Source: Mucilaginibacter sp. SJ (GTDB lineage Bacteria > Bacteroidota > Bacteroidia > Sphingobacteriales > Sphingobacteriaceae). Taken from it: a stretch of 64,000 bases of DNA. A program made the position numbers and the translations under genes. This document shows, piece by piece, positions 24,569 to 33,778 of this stretch. Positions within the stretch are counted from its first letter, which is position 1, and the number at the start of each line of letters is the position of its first letter. The notes under the pieces are model-generated. The model was not told the DNA's origin, did no database searches, and was given only the letters and a program-made list of their open reading frames with translations. Location of the stretch: NCBI RefSeq assembly GCF_028993635.1, contig NZ_CP118631.1, positions 186,001-250,000 on the forward strand, given 5' to 3'.

Positions 24569-25978
24569 ATGAAATTATTACGTTATTCTGTTTTCCTGAT
24601 AGTTATTGCTGCAAATGCCGTAAACGGGCAAACTAAGCTTCACTGGGCAAAAAAAGTTGGGGCCAGGCACGTTCCGCAAAAAACAATAGTTTGGTATGTA
24701 AATGATAATGGCGCGGCCAATGATGGTAGTACCTTAAACACGGTCGCCATACAAAAAACTATTGATCGATGTTCGGTTAAGGGCGGAGGGATAGTTTCAT
24801 TTAAACCCGGTAAATATTTAACAGGTTCCATTTTTTTGAAGAATAATGTTTGCCTGAATATTGATGATGGAGTAGAGCTGTTGGGTAGCCAGGATCTAAA
24901 AGATTACCCGGAGATTGATACCCGCGTTGCTGGTATCGAAATGAAGTGGCCTGCCGCTTTGATCAATATAGCCGGGCAAACCAAGGTGGCAATTACCGGG
25001 AAAGGATTGGTAAACGCACAGGGTAAGCCATTTTGGGATCTCTACCGGAAAATGCGGGCCGAATATGATCCTAAAGGTTTACGCTGGATAGTTGACTATG
25101 ATGCCCAACGTCCCCGCACGTTGCTGGTTTCCAATTCGGCAGATGTTACCATCAAAAATATTACGCTGCAACAGGCTGGGTTCTGGACTGTGCAGCTGCT
25201 TTACTCAGATCATGTTACTGTTGATGGTATTACTATCCGCAACAATGTTGACGGCCATGGGCCCTCGACCGATGGCATAGATATAGATTCATCAAGCTGG
25301 ATCCTGGTGCAAAACTGCGATATTGATTGTAATGACGATGATTTTTGTCTTAAAGCCGGTAGGGATTGGGACGGCTTGCGGGTAAACAAACCAACCGAAT
25401 ATGTGGTGATCCGCAAATGTGTATCAAGGGCGGGTGCAGGATTGCTTACCTGCGGCAGCGAAACTTCGGGCGGGATCAGGCATGTGCTTGCTACTGACCT
25501 GACAGGTAACGGAACCAGTAATGGGTTAAACATTAAATCTGCCATTACGCGCGGCGGCACGGTTGAGGATATACACTTTACCAACATAACCATGAATGGC
25601 GTGGGCACGGCCTTTCAAATCACCATGAACTGGAATCCAAGTTACAGCTATTCTAAATTACCCGATGGTTACAATGAAGCAACCCTGCCCGATCATTGGA
25701 AAAAGATCCTGCATAGAGTGGAACCAGCCGAAAAAGGGATCCCGCATTTTAAGGATGTATATATTTCAAATATTAAAGTTACGGGTGCTAAAAAGGCCAT
25801 TAATGCCATCGGACTTAAAGGATCGGCCATGCAAAATTTTCATTTTGATGGGGTTAATATTGCGTCGGGCACCGCGGGAGATGTGCAGTTTGCAAAAGGA
25901 TGGGAGTGGAAAAATTCACAGATCACTACTCAGGATAACACAAAACTTAATTTAAATGATGCCGGGGTTGGTCAATAA
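24569..25978 (+). CDS. GH28-family polygalacturonase / rhamnogalacturonan hydrolase-like enzyme
   Basis: A 469-residue protein from the ATG at 24569, with signal peptide (ending AVNGQ near 20) and a parallel beta-helix. GH28 motifs: STDGIDIDSS with D235, NDDDFCLKAG with D257 and D258, and GLNIKSA for the RIK-type block. The usual GHG motif is replaced by GAGLLTCGSETSGG, so the His normally found near the catalytic Asps is missing, as in some exo-acting or rhamnogalacturonan-specific members. It would cleave galacturonate linkages in pectin fragments. Its 3' end overlaps the GH2 start by 23 bases. Confidence 0.9.
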   Translation: MKLLRYSVFLIVIAANAVNGQTKLHWAKKVGARHVPQKTIVWYVNDNGAANDGSTLNTVAIQKTIDRCSVKGGGIVSFKPGKYLTGSIFLKNNVCLNIDDGVELLGSQDLKDYPEIDTRVAGIEMKWPAALINIAGQTKVAITGKGLVNAQGKPFWDLYRKMRAEYDPKGLRWIVDYDAQRPRTLLVSNSADVTIKNITLQQAGFWTVQLLYSDHVTVDGITIRNNVDGHGPSTDGIDIDSSSWILVQNCDIDCNDDDFCLKAGRDWDGLRVNKPTEYVVIRKCVSRAGAGLLTCGSETSGGIRHVLATDLTGNGTSNGLNIKSAITRGGTVEDIHFTNITMNGVGTAFQITMNWNPSYSYSKLPDGYNEATLPDHWKKILHRVEPAEKGIPHFKDVYISNIKVTGAKKAINAIGLKGSAMQNFHFDGVNIASGTAGDVQFAKGWEWKNSQITTQDNTKLNLNDAGVGQ

Positions 25979-28892
25979 TAAATACAAGCTTTTAAAACGA
26001 GTCCTTATTTGCGTGGGCGCAGCTTTGGGAATGCTTTTTTGTGCCTGGTCAGTTCCCCGGATACAAAAGAGTAGCAATGTTATTTCACTGGCAGGCCAAT
26101 GGCAATTTCAAATAGATCCGGCTGATAAGGGGATTGAAGGGAGATGGTTCCTGAGATCCTTTACGGACACCATTCACTTGCCGGGTTCTATGACCCAAAA
26201 CTTAAAAGGGGATGATATAACACTTAAAACAAAATGGACAGGCAGCATCTACGATAGTTCGTGGTTTTATAACCCACGTTTGGCAAAGTACCGGGTGCCT
26301 GGCAACCTCAAAATACCTTTCTGGCTTACGCCGTCCAAGCATTATACAGGGGCCGCATGGTATAAAAAGGAAGTAATTATTCCTGCGGATTGGAAAAATA
26401 AACATCTGGTGCTTTTCCTCGAACGGGCTCATACCGAAACCAGGTTATGGGTTGATGGTACTGAAATTGGCATGCAAAACAGCCTGGTGGCACCGCATCA
26501 ATATGATCTTGGAGATCAGTTATCACCCGGAAAACATGAAATTACATTATGTATTGATAATCGTATTAAATCCATCAATGTAGGTCCCGATTCTCATAGT
26601 ATAACAGATCATACGCAGGGCAACTGGAACGGGGTAATAGGTAAAATAGAGTTGAAGGCCGGAAGCCGGACCTGGCTGGATGACATTCAGATTTACCCTG
26701 ATCTGAAACAAAAAACAGCCCATATCAAAGTACGGATAAAAACTGAAAAGGGAACTGCAAATGGTAACATCTCACTTTCGGCCAAAGCAATTAATACTCC
26801 GGTATCGCAACTTATACCAGCTGTAAATAAACCTGTTAATGTCAAAGATAGTGTGGCTGAATTGACCATCGATTTGCCAATGGGCGCTAAAATGGAAACA
26901 TGGGATGAGTTTAATCCGGTTTTATACCGACTTACAGCAACGCTGCATACTGCGGATGGATCAACAGATATTAGGCAGGTGGATTTTGGCATGCACGAGT
27001 TTAAAGCCGATGGAAAAACATTTACCATAAACGGTAAAACTGTTTTTCTGCGCGGTACGGTTAATAACTGTGAGTTCCCGCTTACAGGTTACCCACCCAC
27101 TACTGAAGCGGAATGGGACAGGATCTTTAAAATTTGCAGGGAGCATGGGCTTAATCACATGCGTTTCCACTCCTGGTGCCCGCCGGAGGCTGCATTTGCA
27201 GCAGCCGATAAAGCCGGCTTCTATTTACATGTTGAAGGGCCTTCGTGGGCAAATCACGGCAGCGGTTTAGGTCTGGGGCGGCCTATCGACCAATATATTT
27301 ATGACGAAACAAACCGTATGGTTAAATGGTACGGTAATCATCCGTCATTTTGTATGATGGCCTATGGCAATGAACCCAGCGGCAAACAGGTAGAATACCT
27401 TACCAAATTTGTTGATTATTGGAAGGCTAAAGACCCGCGCAGGCTGTATACCGGAGCAGCGGTAGGGGGTAGCTGGCCGGTAATCCTCAATAACGAATAT
27501 ATGGCCCGTGCGGGTGCGCGTGGTTTGGCCTGGAACCAGCGGCCCGAGAGTAACTCTGATTACAGCAAACAGATAGCCCAGTTTAATGTGCCCTTTGTAG
27601 CCCATGAAATGGGGCAGTATTGCGCCTTCCCCGATTTTAAAGAAATCAAAAAGTATACGGGAATCTATAAAGCCAAAAACTTTGAACTTTTTCAGGAAGA
27701 CCTTAAAGATCATGGCATGGCCGATGAGGCCGAAAAGTTCCTGACGGCTTCGGGTAAATTACAGGCTTTATGCTACAAACATGAAATTGAAAAAGCCATG
27801 CGTACACCCGGATATTCAGGCTTTCAGTTGCTTTCGTTAAATGACTATCCGGGGCAGGGTACTGCCCTGGTTGGTGTACTCAATGCCTTTTGGGATAGTA
27901 AGGACTATATAACAGCAAAGCAGTTTGCACGGTTTTGCAATGCAACAGTGCCGCTTATCCGTACCGAAAAGTTTGTTTATCAAAACAACGAAACGTTAAA
28001 GGCGCAGGTTGAGCTATTTAACTATAGTAAGCCTATCACAACTGCGCTGAACTGGAAACTAACCGATGCGCAACATAAGGTGATCAGCGAGGGTGTGCTG
28101 GAGAAAAAAAGCTATATAATGGGCAACTGCCAGCAGGCAGGGATGATCAATTTGCCTTTATCAAAAATAAAATCGCCGGTAAAACTGACCCTTGAAGTAT
28201 CCGTACCCAACACTCAATATGTAAACGATTGGGACTTTTGGGTGTATCCGGCAACATTACCTGCTGTAAAAACCGATGTGTATTATACTACTTCGCTGGA
28301 TGATAAGGCCAGAGAGGTACTTAACCGGGGCGGCAAGGTATTTCTGAATGCCGCGGGCAACGTTATCAAAGGCAAGGAAATTATACAATCGTTCACGCCG
28401 GTTTTCTGGAACACTTCGTGGTTTAAAATGCGCCCTCCGCATACGCTTGGTTTTGTGTGCGATCCTAAGCATCCTGCGTTTAATGATTTCCCGACATCAT
28501 CCTATAGTGAAATACAATGGTGGGATATCCTCTCGAATGCGCAGGTCATGCACCTGGAAGATTTTCCGGCGACATTCCGTCCGGTTATTCAGCCTATTGA
28601 TACCTGGTTCATGAACCGCCGTTTAGCCTTATTATTTGAAGCAAAGGTAAGTAAGGGGAGTCTGATGGTGAGCAGTGCCGATCTTTTGCCAACAACCGGC
28701 GAAGACAGGCCGGCGGCAAAGCAATTATATTACAGCATTTTAAAATATATGTCGTCACCGCAGTTTAAACCTGCTGACAGCATTTCGATGGAAACTGTTG
28801 ATGATCTTTTCAAAACTGCTTCAAAAGAGGTGTTTGTGTCCTATACTAACGGCGCACCGGACGAACTGAAGCCTAAAAACACAAAAAAATAA
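25956..28892 (+). CDS. GH2-family glycosidase (beta-galactosidase/glucuronidase-like), secreted
   Basis: A 978-residue protein with an N-terminal hydrophobic signal (about 14-33). The sugar-binding jelly roll contains WYKKEVIIPADWKNKHLVLFLERA and WNGVIGKIEL. An Ig-like domain follows, then a TIM barrel with FTINGKTVFLRGTVNN, GLNHMRFHSWCPPEAAFAAAD, the acid/base E473 in YGNEPSG and the candidate nucleophile E551 in VAHEMGQY. The C-terminal 300 residues are unassigned beta domains. GH2 members in RG-I loci act as beta-galactosidases or beta-glucuronidases. Two ATGs (25956, 25959) could start it; both lie inside the GH28 gene, so translation is probably coupled. Confidence 0.88.
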   Translation: MMPGLVNNKYKLLKRVLICVGAALGMLFCAWSVPRIQKSSNVISLAGQWQFQIDPADKGIEGRWFLRSFTDTIHLPGSMTQNLKGDDITLKTKWTGSIYDSSWFYNPRLAKYRVPGNLKIPFWLTPSKHYTGAAWYKKEVIIPADWKNKHLVLFLERAHTETRLWVDGTEIGMQNSLVAPHQYDLGDQLSPGKHEITLCIDNRIKSINVGPDSHSITDHTQGNWNGVIGKIELKAGSRTWLDDIQIYPDLKQKTAHIKVRIKTEKGTANGNISLSAKAINTPVSQLIPAVNKPVNVKDSVAELTIDLPMGAKMETWDEFNPVLYRLTATLHTADGSTDIRQVDFGMHEFKADGKTFTINGKTVFLRGTVNNCEFPLTGYPPTTEAEWDRIFKICREHGLNHMRFHSWCPPEAAFAAADKAGFYLHVEGPSWANHGSGLGLGRPIDQYIYDETNRMVKWYGNHPSFCMMAYGNEPSGKQVEYLTKFVDYWKAKDPRRLYTGAAVGGSWPVILNNEYMARAGARGLAWNQRPESNSDYSKQIAQFNVPFVAHEMGQYCAFPDFKEIKKYTGIYKAKNFELFQEDLKDHGMADEAEKFLTASGKLQALCYKHEIEKAMRTPGYSGFQLLSLNDYPGQGTALVGVLNAFWDSKDYITAKQFARFCNATVPLIRTEKFVYQNNETLKAQVELFNYSKPITTALNWKLTDAQHKVISEGVLEKKSYIMGNCQQAGMINLPLSKIKSPVKLTLEVSVPNTQYVNDWDFWVYPATLPAVKTDVYYTTSLDDKAREVLNRGGKVFLNAAGNVIKGKEIIQSFTPVFWNTSWFKMRPPHTLGFVCDPKHPAFNDFPTSSYSEIQWWDILSNAQVMHLEDFPATFRPVIQPIDTWFMNRRLALLFEAKVSKGSLMVSSADLLPTTGEDRPAAKQLYYSILKYMSSPQFKPADSISMETVDDLFKTASKEVFVSYTNGAPDELKPKNTKK

Positions 28893-28893
28893 T

Positions 28894-29661
28894 ATGAAAG
28901 TATTGAAACCGGTTTTAGCTTTATTAATAATAGCCTTTGTGGGCCTGGCTTTTATCAATCAGCAAAAGCCAACCATTTATTTGATTGGCGATTCCACTAC
29001 GCATAATAACGATAAGGAAACCTGGGGCTGGGGGAGCATTATCCCATACTATTTCGATCTGTCGAAGATCAATATTGAAAACCATGCCATGGCCGGTCGC
29101 AGTACACGCACTTTTATCAAAGAAGGCCGGTGGAACAAGGTTGATTCGCTTTTAAAGCCGGGCGATTATGTGATGATGGTATTCGGCCATAATGAAGGCA
29201 GTAAACCCGATACTACCAAAGCCGGGTATCGTGGGGTATTAAAAGGCACCGGTAACGAAACGGTAGAGCTTACCTGGCCTAACGGTACTAAAGAAACTGT
29301 ACATACCTATGGCTGGTATCTTCACAAATTTATCAGGGATACCAAAGCTAAAGGTGCAACGCCTATAGTACTGTCTATGATCCCTCGTAATGAGTTTCGT
29401 GATGGCAAAGTTATTCGCGCTGATAATGATTATGGCAAATGGGCACAGGAAGTGGCACAGCAGGAAGGCGTCATCTTCATTGATATGAACCGTATCACAG
29501 CCGATAAATATGATCAATGGGGCGCTGATTCCGTTAAGAAATTCTTCCCCGGAGATCATACACACACTAACAAAATGGGAGCTACTGTAAATGCTGAATC
29601 AGTAGTTGCTGGCATCAGGGCCAATCCTGCAAATCCTCTGAATAAATATCTTAAAAACTAA
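28894..29661 (+). CDS. Rhamnogalacturonan acetylesterase-like SGNH hydrolase (CE12), first of a tandem pair
   Basis: A 255-residue protein with an N-terminal hydrophobic signal (residues 6-22). SGNH blocks: IYLIGDSTTHNN (nucleophile S34), NHAMAGRSTRTF, MVFGHNEGSKPD and GDHTHTN. In the third block Asn is followed by Glu instead of the more common Asp. It starts two bases after the GH2 stop. It is closely similar in plan to the next gene (shared TYGWYLHKFIRDTKAKGATPI-type block), indicating tandem duplication. Probable role: removal of O-acetyl groups from RG-I. Confidence 0.92.
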   Translation: MKVLKPVLALLIIAFVGLAFINQQKPTIYLIGDSTTHNNDKETWGWGSIIPYYFDLSKINIENHAMAGRSTRTFIKEGRWNKVDSLLKPGDYVMMVFGHNEGSKPDTTKAGYRGVLKGTGNETVELTWPNGTKETVHTYGWYLHKFIRDTKAKGATPIVLSMIPRNEFRDGKVIRADNDYGKWAQEVAQQEGVIFIDMNRITADKYDQWGADSVKKFFPGDHTHTNKMGATVNAESVVAGIRANPANPLNKYLKN

Positions 29662-29674
29662 ATTTTAGGCTGTG

Positions 29675-30481
29675 ATGAAAAATATGATCCGTACAAATGC
29701 CGGCTTAAGCTTATTGCTCTTCTTGGCTCTGCTGTTATCTTCTTTTATGCTGATGAAACCCTCGGATAAGCCAACCTTTTACCTGATAGGCGATTCAACT
29801 GTAAAAAATGGTAAGGGCAAGGGCGATGGTGGTTTATGGGGATGGGGAAATTACATTGCCCCTTATTTTGATACAACAAAAATAGCCGTCGAAAATGATG
29901 CGCTTGGTGGCACCAGCAGTCGCACTTTCCAAACCATAGGCTTGTGGGATAAGGTGTTGGCTAAAGTCAAACCTGGTGATTTTGTGATCATGCAGTTTGG
30001 CCACAATGATAGCGGCGCGCTTGACGATACAGCCCGGGCCCGGGGAACCATCAAAGGTATTGGCGACGAACAGCAGGAAATATACAACCCGATACGGAAA
30101 GTAAAAGAGGTGGTACATACCTACGGCTGGTATATGCGCAAGTTTATTGCTGATATTAAAGCGAAGGGGGCAACTCCGATCATCTGCTCGCCGATACCCC
30201 GTAATATATGGAAAGATGGTAAGTCTGCTGGACGTAACAATGAAAACAGCTATGGGCAGTGGGCGCGTGAGCTGGGCGAACAAACCGGGGCTTTTTTCAT
30301 CGACCTAAACAAACTAATTGCCGATGATTATGACCAGGAGGGCGAAGCAAAAGTTAAATCAACTTACTTCGGTACTGATGCCACACATACGCTTGAGCCG
30401 GGTGCGCAGCTAAATGCCAAATTGGTTATTCAGGGTATCCGATCGTTCAATCAGCTGGCGCTCAATAAATATTTAAAGTAA
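29675..30481 (+). CDS. Rhamnogalacturonan acetylesterase-like SGNH hydrolase (CE12), second of a tandem pair
   Basis: A 268-residue protein from the ATG at 29675 (a GTG three bases earlier is also in frame). Signal segment about 9-27. SGNH blocks: FYLIGDSTVKNG (nucleophile S41), NDALGGTSSRTF, MQFGHNDSGALDD and GTDATHTLEPG. It shares the HTYGWYMRKFIADIKAKGATPI-type region with the upstream esterase. With the gene at 13950 this makes three CE12-type enzymes in one locus, which suggests heavily acetylated substrate or different acetyl positions. Confidence 0.93.
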   Translation: MKNMIRTNAGLSLLLFLALLLSSFMLMKPSDKPTFYLIGDSTVKNGKGKGDGGLWGWGNYIAPYFDTTKIAVENDALGGTSSRTFQTIGLWDKVLAKVKPGDFVIMQFGHNDSGALDDTARARGTIKGIGDEQQEIYNPIRKVKEVVHTYGWYMRKFIADIKAKGATPIICSPIPRNIWKDGKSAGRNNENSYGQWARELGEQTGAFFIDLNKLIADDYDQEGEAKVKSTYFGTDATHTLEPGAQLNAKLVIQGIRSFNQLALNKYLK

Positions 30482-30507
30482 CAGGTTCTGTAAATGATTG
30501 TGTCCGG

Positions 30508-31581
30508 ATGATGAAAAGAAGAGATTTTATTGAACAGTTAAGCGTGGCTTCGGCAATGGCGTTATTGCCGGGTTTGGCTTTTGGTAATTCAAATGATCAT
30601 GTTTCGGCATTCGCTAAAAAACTGAAGCCTGTTGGCCGCGCGCTGGAAATGGAGGGTTATTACGTTTGGTGCAATAGTCCTATTGAGGGCCCCGATGGCA
30701 GGATCCACGTGTTTTTTTCGAGATGGATCGCCTCCAAAAAAATGGGTGGATGGATCAACGGATCTGAAATATGCCATGCTGTGGCAGATACGCCAGAAGG
30801 TGAGTTTAAGTTTTTAGAAACAATCCTCGCCCCGCGCGGTCCCGGTTATTGGGATGCTACTACCTGTCATAATCCGTCAATAAAACAGGTCGATGGTAAA
30901 TATTGCCTGTTTTTTATGGGTAATTCAAATGGCAAAACCAATACAAAACGGATAGGTTTGGCCATAGCCGATTCACTTGATGGACCCTGGACGCGCCCGG
31001 ATGAACCATTGCTTTTGCCCGGCCCGGAAGGGGCATGGGACGATCATTGTACTACCAACCCGGCATTTGTTAAACATCCCAACGGGCAATACTGGCTGTT
31101 TTATAAATCATGGAACACCAAAGAATATGAAACATCAACCGACCCGCTGGTAAAGGGGAACCGTAAATATGGTTTGGCTATTGCCGATAAGCTGGAAGGC
31201 CCTTATATCAAGTATGATGGCAACCCGGTTATAGATTTTTCAGGACGAGGCAATAATGCCCAGTTGGAGGATGCTTTTGTTTGGCTTGACAGAGGTCGCT
31301 TTAAAATGCTTGCCCGGGACATGGGGGTATTTAATCACCAGTATGGTTTATACATGGAATCAAAAACCGGTAAAAAATGGAGCGAACCGGAGATTGGCTA
31401 TTTTAATGCTGAATATTATCATATTAATCAGCCGCCACCACCGAAATACCTTAACAAGTACGGCCGGTTTGAAAGGCCCCAGCTTTTATTTAAAAATGGT
31501 AAACCAACTTACATGTTTACTACCTCGCAGGGTGGTAAATACATGACAGCATCGCCATTTATATTTAAAATAGAATCATAG
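30508..31581 (+). CDS. Secreted five-bladed-propeller glycosidase, GH43/GH117-like
   Basis: A 357-residue protein with a twin-arginine-like start (MMKRRDFIEQLSVASAMALLPG). Propeller features: NSPIEGPDGRIHVFFSRW, YWDATTCHNPSIKQVDGKYCLFFMGN, DDHCTTNPAFVKHPNGQYWLFYKSW, QLEDAFVWLDRGRFKMLARD and RFERPQLLFKNGKPTYMF. This pattern belongs to the GH43/GH117/GH130-like fold; I cannot fix the family. RG-I loci often hold such enzymes for arabinose or galactose side chains. It lies 26 bases after CE12 and 10 bases before the next gene. Confidence 0.75.
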   Translation: MMKRRDFIEQLSVASAMALLPGLAFGNSNDHVSAFAKKLKPVGRALEMEGYYVWCNSPIEGPDGRIHVFFSRWIASKKMGGWINGSEICHAVADTPEGEFKFLETILAPRGPGYWDATTCHNPSIKQVDGKYCLFFMGNSNGKTNTKRIGLAIADSLDGPWTRPDEPLLLPGPEGAWDDHCTTNPAFVKHPNGQYWLFYKSWNTKEYETSTDPLVKGNRKYGLAIADKLEGPYIKYDGNPVIDFSGRGNNAQLEDAFVWLDRGRFKMLARDMGVFNHQYGLYMESKTGKKWSEPEIGYFNAEYYHINQPPPPKYLNKYGRFERPQLLFKNGKPTYMFTTSQGGKYMTASPFIFKIES

Positions 31582-31591
31582 TACTCTCAAT

Positions 31592-33733
31592 ATGAAAAAA
31601 ATACTGCCCGTATATTTTGCATTATTTGCTGTTGTTTGGCCGGTTTTATTGAGGGCGCAAAATAAAATAGACCGTAAGGCTTTGGTGCAAAGGCACAATG
31701 TAATAAATAATAGTACCGACACGCTATCGTCTCTGTCCGTTGGCAACGGTCGTTTTGCTTTTACGGTAGACGCTACAGGCCTGCAAACCTTTCCTGAACA
31801 TTATGATAAAGGCATTCCTTTAGGCACACAATCTGAATGGGGCTGGCACAGCTTTAAAGATACTGCAGGCTACAAGTTTGACGAAACATTAAAAACCTAT
31901 ATGCTCAATGGCCGCAACGTAAGCTACTCGGTACAATGGAACCAGCCCGGCCGTAACAGGAATGCTGCTAACTGGTTTAGGGAAAATGTACATCGCCTGC
32001 AATTGGGCAATCTTGGCTTTGTGTTATTGCATAAGGACGGAAGCGAGGCGCAGATAACCGAGATCCAAAATATCCGGCAGGAACTTGATTTATGGACGGG
32101 CGCTATTAGCAGCTCTTTTACATTTGATGGTGAGGCCGTAAAAGTTCAAACCTACGCGCACCAGGATCAGGACCTGGTAGTGGTGAAAGTCCAATCGCCA
32201 TTGTTAGCGCAGGGCAGGCTTAAAGTAAGGCTGCGTTTTCCTTTCCCCACCAATCAGTTTGCCGATTATGGCGACAATTGGAAAAATCCGCAAAAGCATT
32301 ATTCGGCAATTGTTAGTTCCGGGGTTAGGCAGGCAACTATTATTCACCGCCTGGATACCAGCCAATATTTTGTACGCCTCGCCTGGGATGGAGCAGCCTC
32401 GGTTAAAAATACCGCTGTTCACCAGTTTGTGTTATCACCACAGGGCAAAACCGGTGAATTAACATTTACCTGTTTGTTTACCTCCAAGAAAACCACAACG
32501 CTTTTACCCAGTTTTGCCCAAACGCAAACAAACAGCATACAGCAATGGAAGGCATTTTGGCAAAGCGGCGGTGCGGTTGATTTTAGTGGTAGTACCGATC
32601 CCCGGGCAAAAGAACTGGAACGCAGGGTAATACTGTCTCAATATCTTACCAAAATACAATGTTCCGGTCATCAGCCCCCACAGGAAACGGGCTTAACTTA
32701 CAACAGCTGGTATGGTAAACCGCACCTCGAGATGCATTGGTGGCATGGGATTCATTTTGCATTATGGGGAAGGGAGCAACTGCTCGAAAACAGTTTGGGT
32801 TGGTACCAGCACGTAAAAGCTAATGCCAGGACTATCGCCAAAAGACAAGGATATGATGGCATCCGCTGGCAAAAAATGACCGACCCTGATGGCAATGAAA
32901 GCCCATCATCGGTAGGGGCATTCCTGATCTGGCAGCAGCCGCACTTTATTTATTTTGCTGAGCTGGACTATCGCGCCCATCCGAATAAGGAAACCCTCAA
33001 TAAGTATAAAGACCTTGTACTGGCCGATGCCGATTTTATGGCTTCATTCGCAACTTATGATAAGGAGCATGACCGGTATAATTTAGGCAAAGGCATTATC
33101 CTGGCACAGGAACGTTATAAGCCCGAAGAAACATATAATCCAACCTATGAGCTGCAATACTGGCGCTGGGCTATAAATACTGCCCAGCTATGGCGCAAAC
33201 GGATGGGCTTGCAGCCGGATAAAAAGTATGCACAAATCCTGGATAAATTAGCTCGACTGCCTCAAAAGGATGGCGTTTACCTTGCTACCGAAAGCTCGCC
33301 CGATGCCTATACAAACCCGAAATTAAAAACAGATCATCCGGCGGTTTTAGCAGCCTATGGGATGCTGCCCTATAATGATAAACTGGATACCACGGTAATG
33401 AAGAAAACCTTTAACCTGGTTTGGGATGTATGGGATTGGAAGGATACCTGGGGCTGGGACTTCCCGATGACCGCCATGACTGCCGCCCGCTTAAATATGC
33501 CCGAAAAGGCCATCGATGCTTTATTTATGCCCATAAAAACCAATACTTATTTAGCAAATGGTCACAATTACCAGGACGGACGGCTGCGCATGTACCTGCC
33601 GGGTAACGGCGGTTTGCTGGCCGCAGTAGCCATGATGTGTGCGGGTTGGGACGGCTCAACCACTGTAAATCCAGGTTTTCCTAAAAATGGGAAATGGAAA
33701 GTAAGGTGGGAAGGCCTAAAAAAAATGCCATAA
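31592..33733 (+). CDS. Secreted glycosidase-like protein, probable (alpha/alpha)6 barrel (GH65/GH95-like), unassigned
   Basis: A 713-residue protein with a signal peptide (ending LLRAQ near 22). The N-terminal third is a beta-sandwich-like domain beginning SLSVGNGRFAFTVDATGLQTFPE, which recalls the N-terminal domains of GH65 and GH95. The C-terminal two thirds look helical with GLTYNSWYGKPHLEMHWWHG, TWGWDFPMTAMTAARLNMPEKAIDALF and LPGNGGLLAAVAMMCAGWDG. Acidic residues in the ET/HLEMHWWH regions are candidate catalysts. I do not recognise an activity. Position in the middle of the operon suggests a rhamnogalacturonan side-chain enzyme. Confidence 0.7.
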   Translation: MKKILPVYFALFAVVWPVLLRAQNKIDRKALVQRHNVINNSTDTLSSLSVGNGRFAFTVDATGLQTFPEHYDKGIPLGTQSEWGWHSFKDTAGYKFDETLKTYMLNGRNVSYSVQWNQPGRNRNAANWFRENVHRLQLGNLGFVLLHKDGSEAQITEIQNIRQELDLWTGAISSSFTFDGEAVKVQTYAHQDQDLVVVKVQSPLLAQGRLKVRLRFPFPTNQFADYGDNWKNPQKHYSAIVSSGVRQATIIHRLDTSQYFVRLAWDGAASVKNTAVHQFVLSPQGKTGELTFTCLFTSKKTTTLLPSFAQTQTNSIQQWKAFWQSGGAVDFSGSTDPRAKELERRVILSQYLTKIQCSGHQPPQETGLTYNSWYGKPHLEMHWWHGIHFALWGREQLLENSLGWYQHVKANARTIAKRQGYDGIRWQKMTDPDGNESPSSVGAFLIWQQPHFIYFAELDYRAHPNKETLNKYKDLVLADADFMASFATYDKEHDRYNLGKGIILAQERYKPEETYNPTYELQYWRWAINTAQLWRKRMGLQPDKKYAQILDKLARLPQKDGVYLATESSPDAYTNPKLKTDHPAVLAAYGMLPYNDKLDTTVMKKTFNLVWDVWDWKDTWGWDFPMTAMTAARLNMPEKAIDALFMPIKTNTYLANGHNYQDGRLRMYLPGNGGLLAAVAMMCAGWDGSTTVNPGFPKNGKWKVRWEGLKKMP

Positions 33734-33778
33734 TGGGGATATATGTTTTATGAACCTGATCTAATAAAAAGCTACAAT

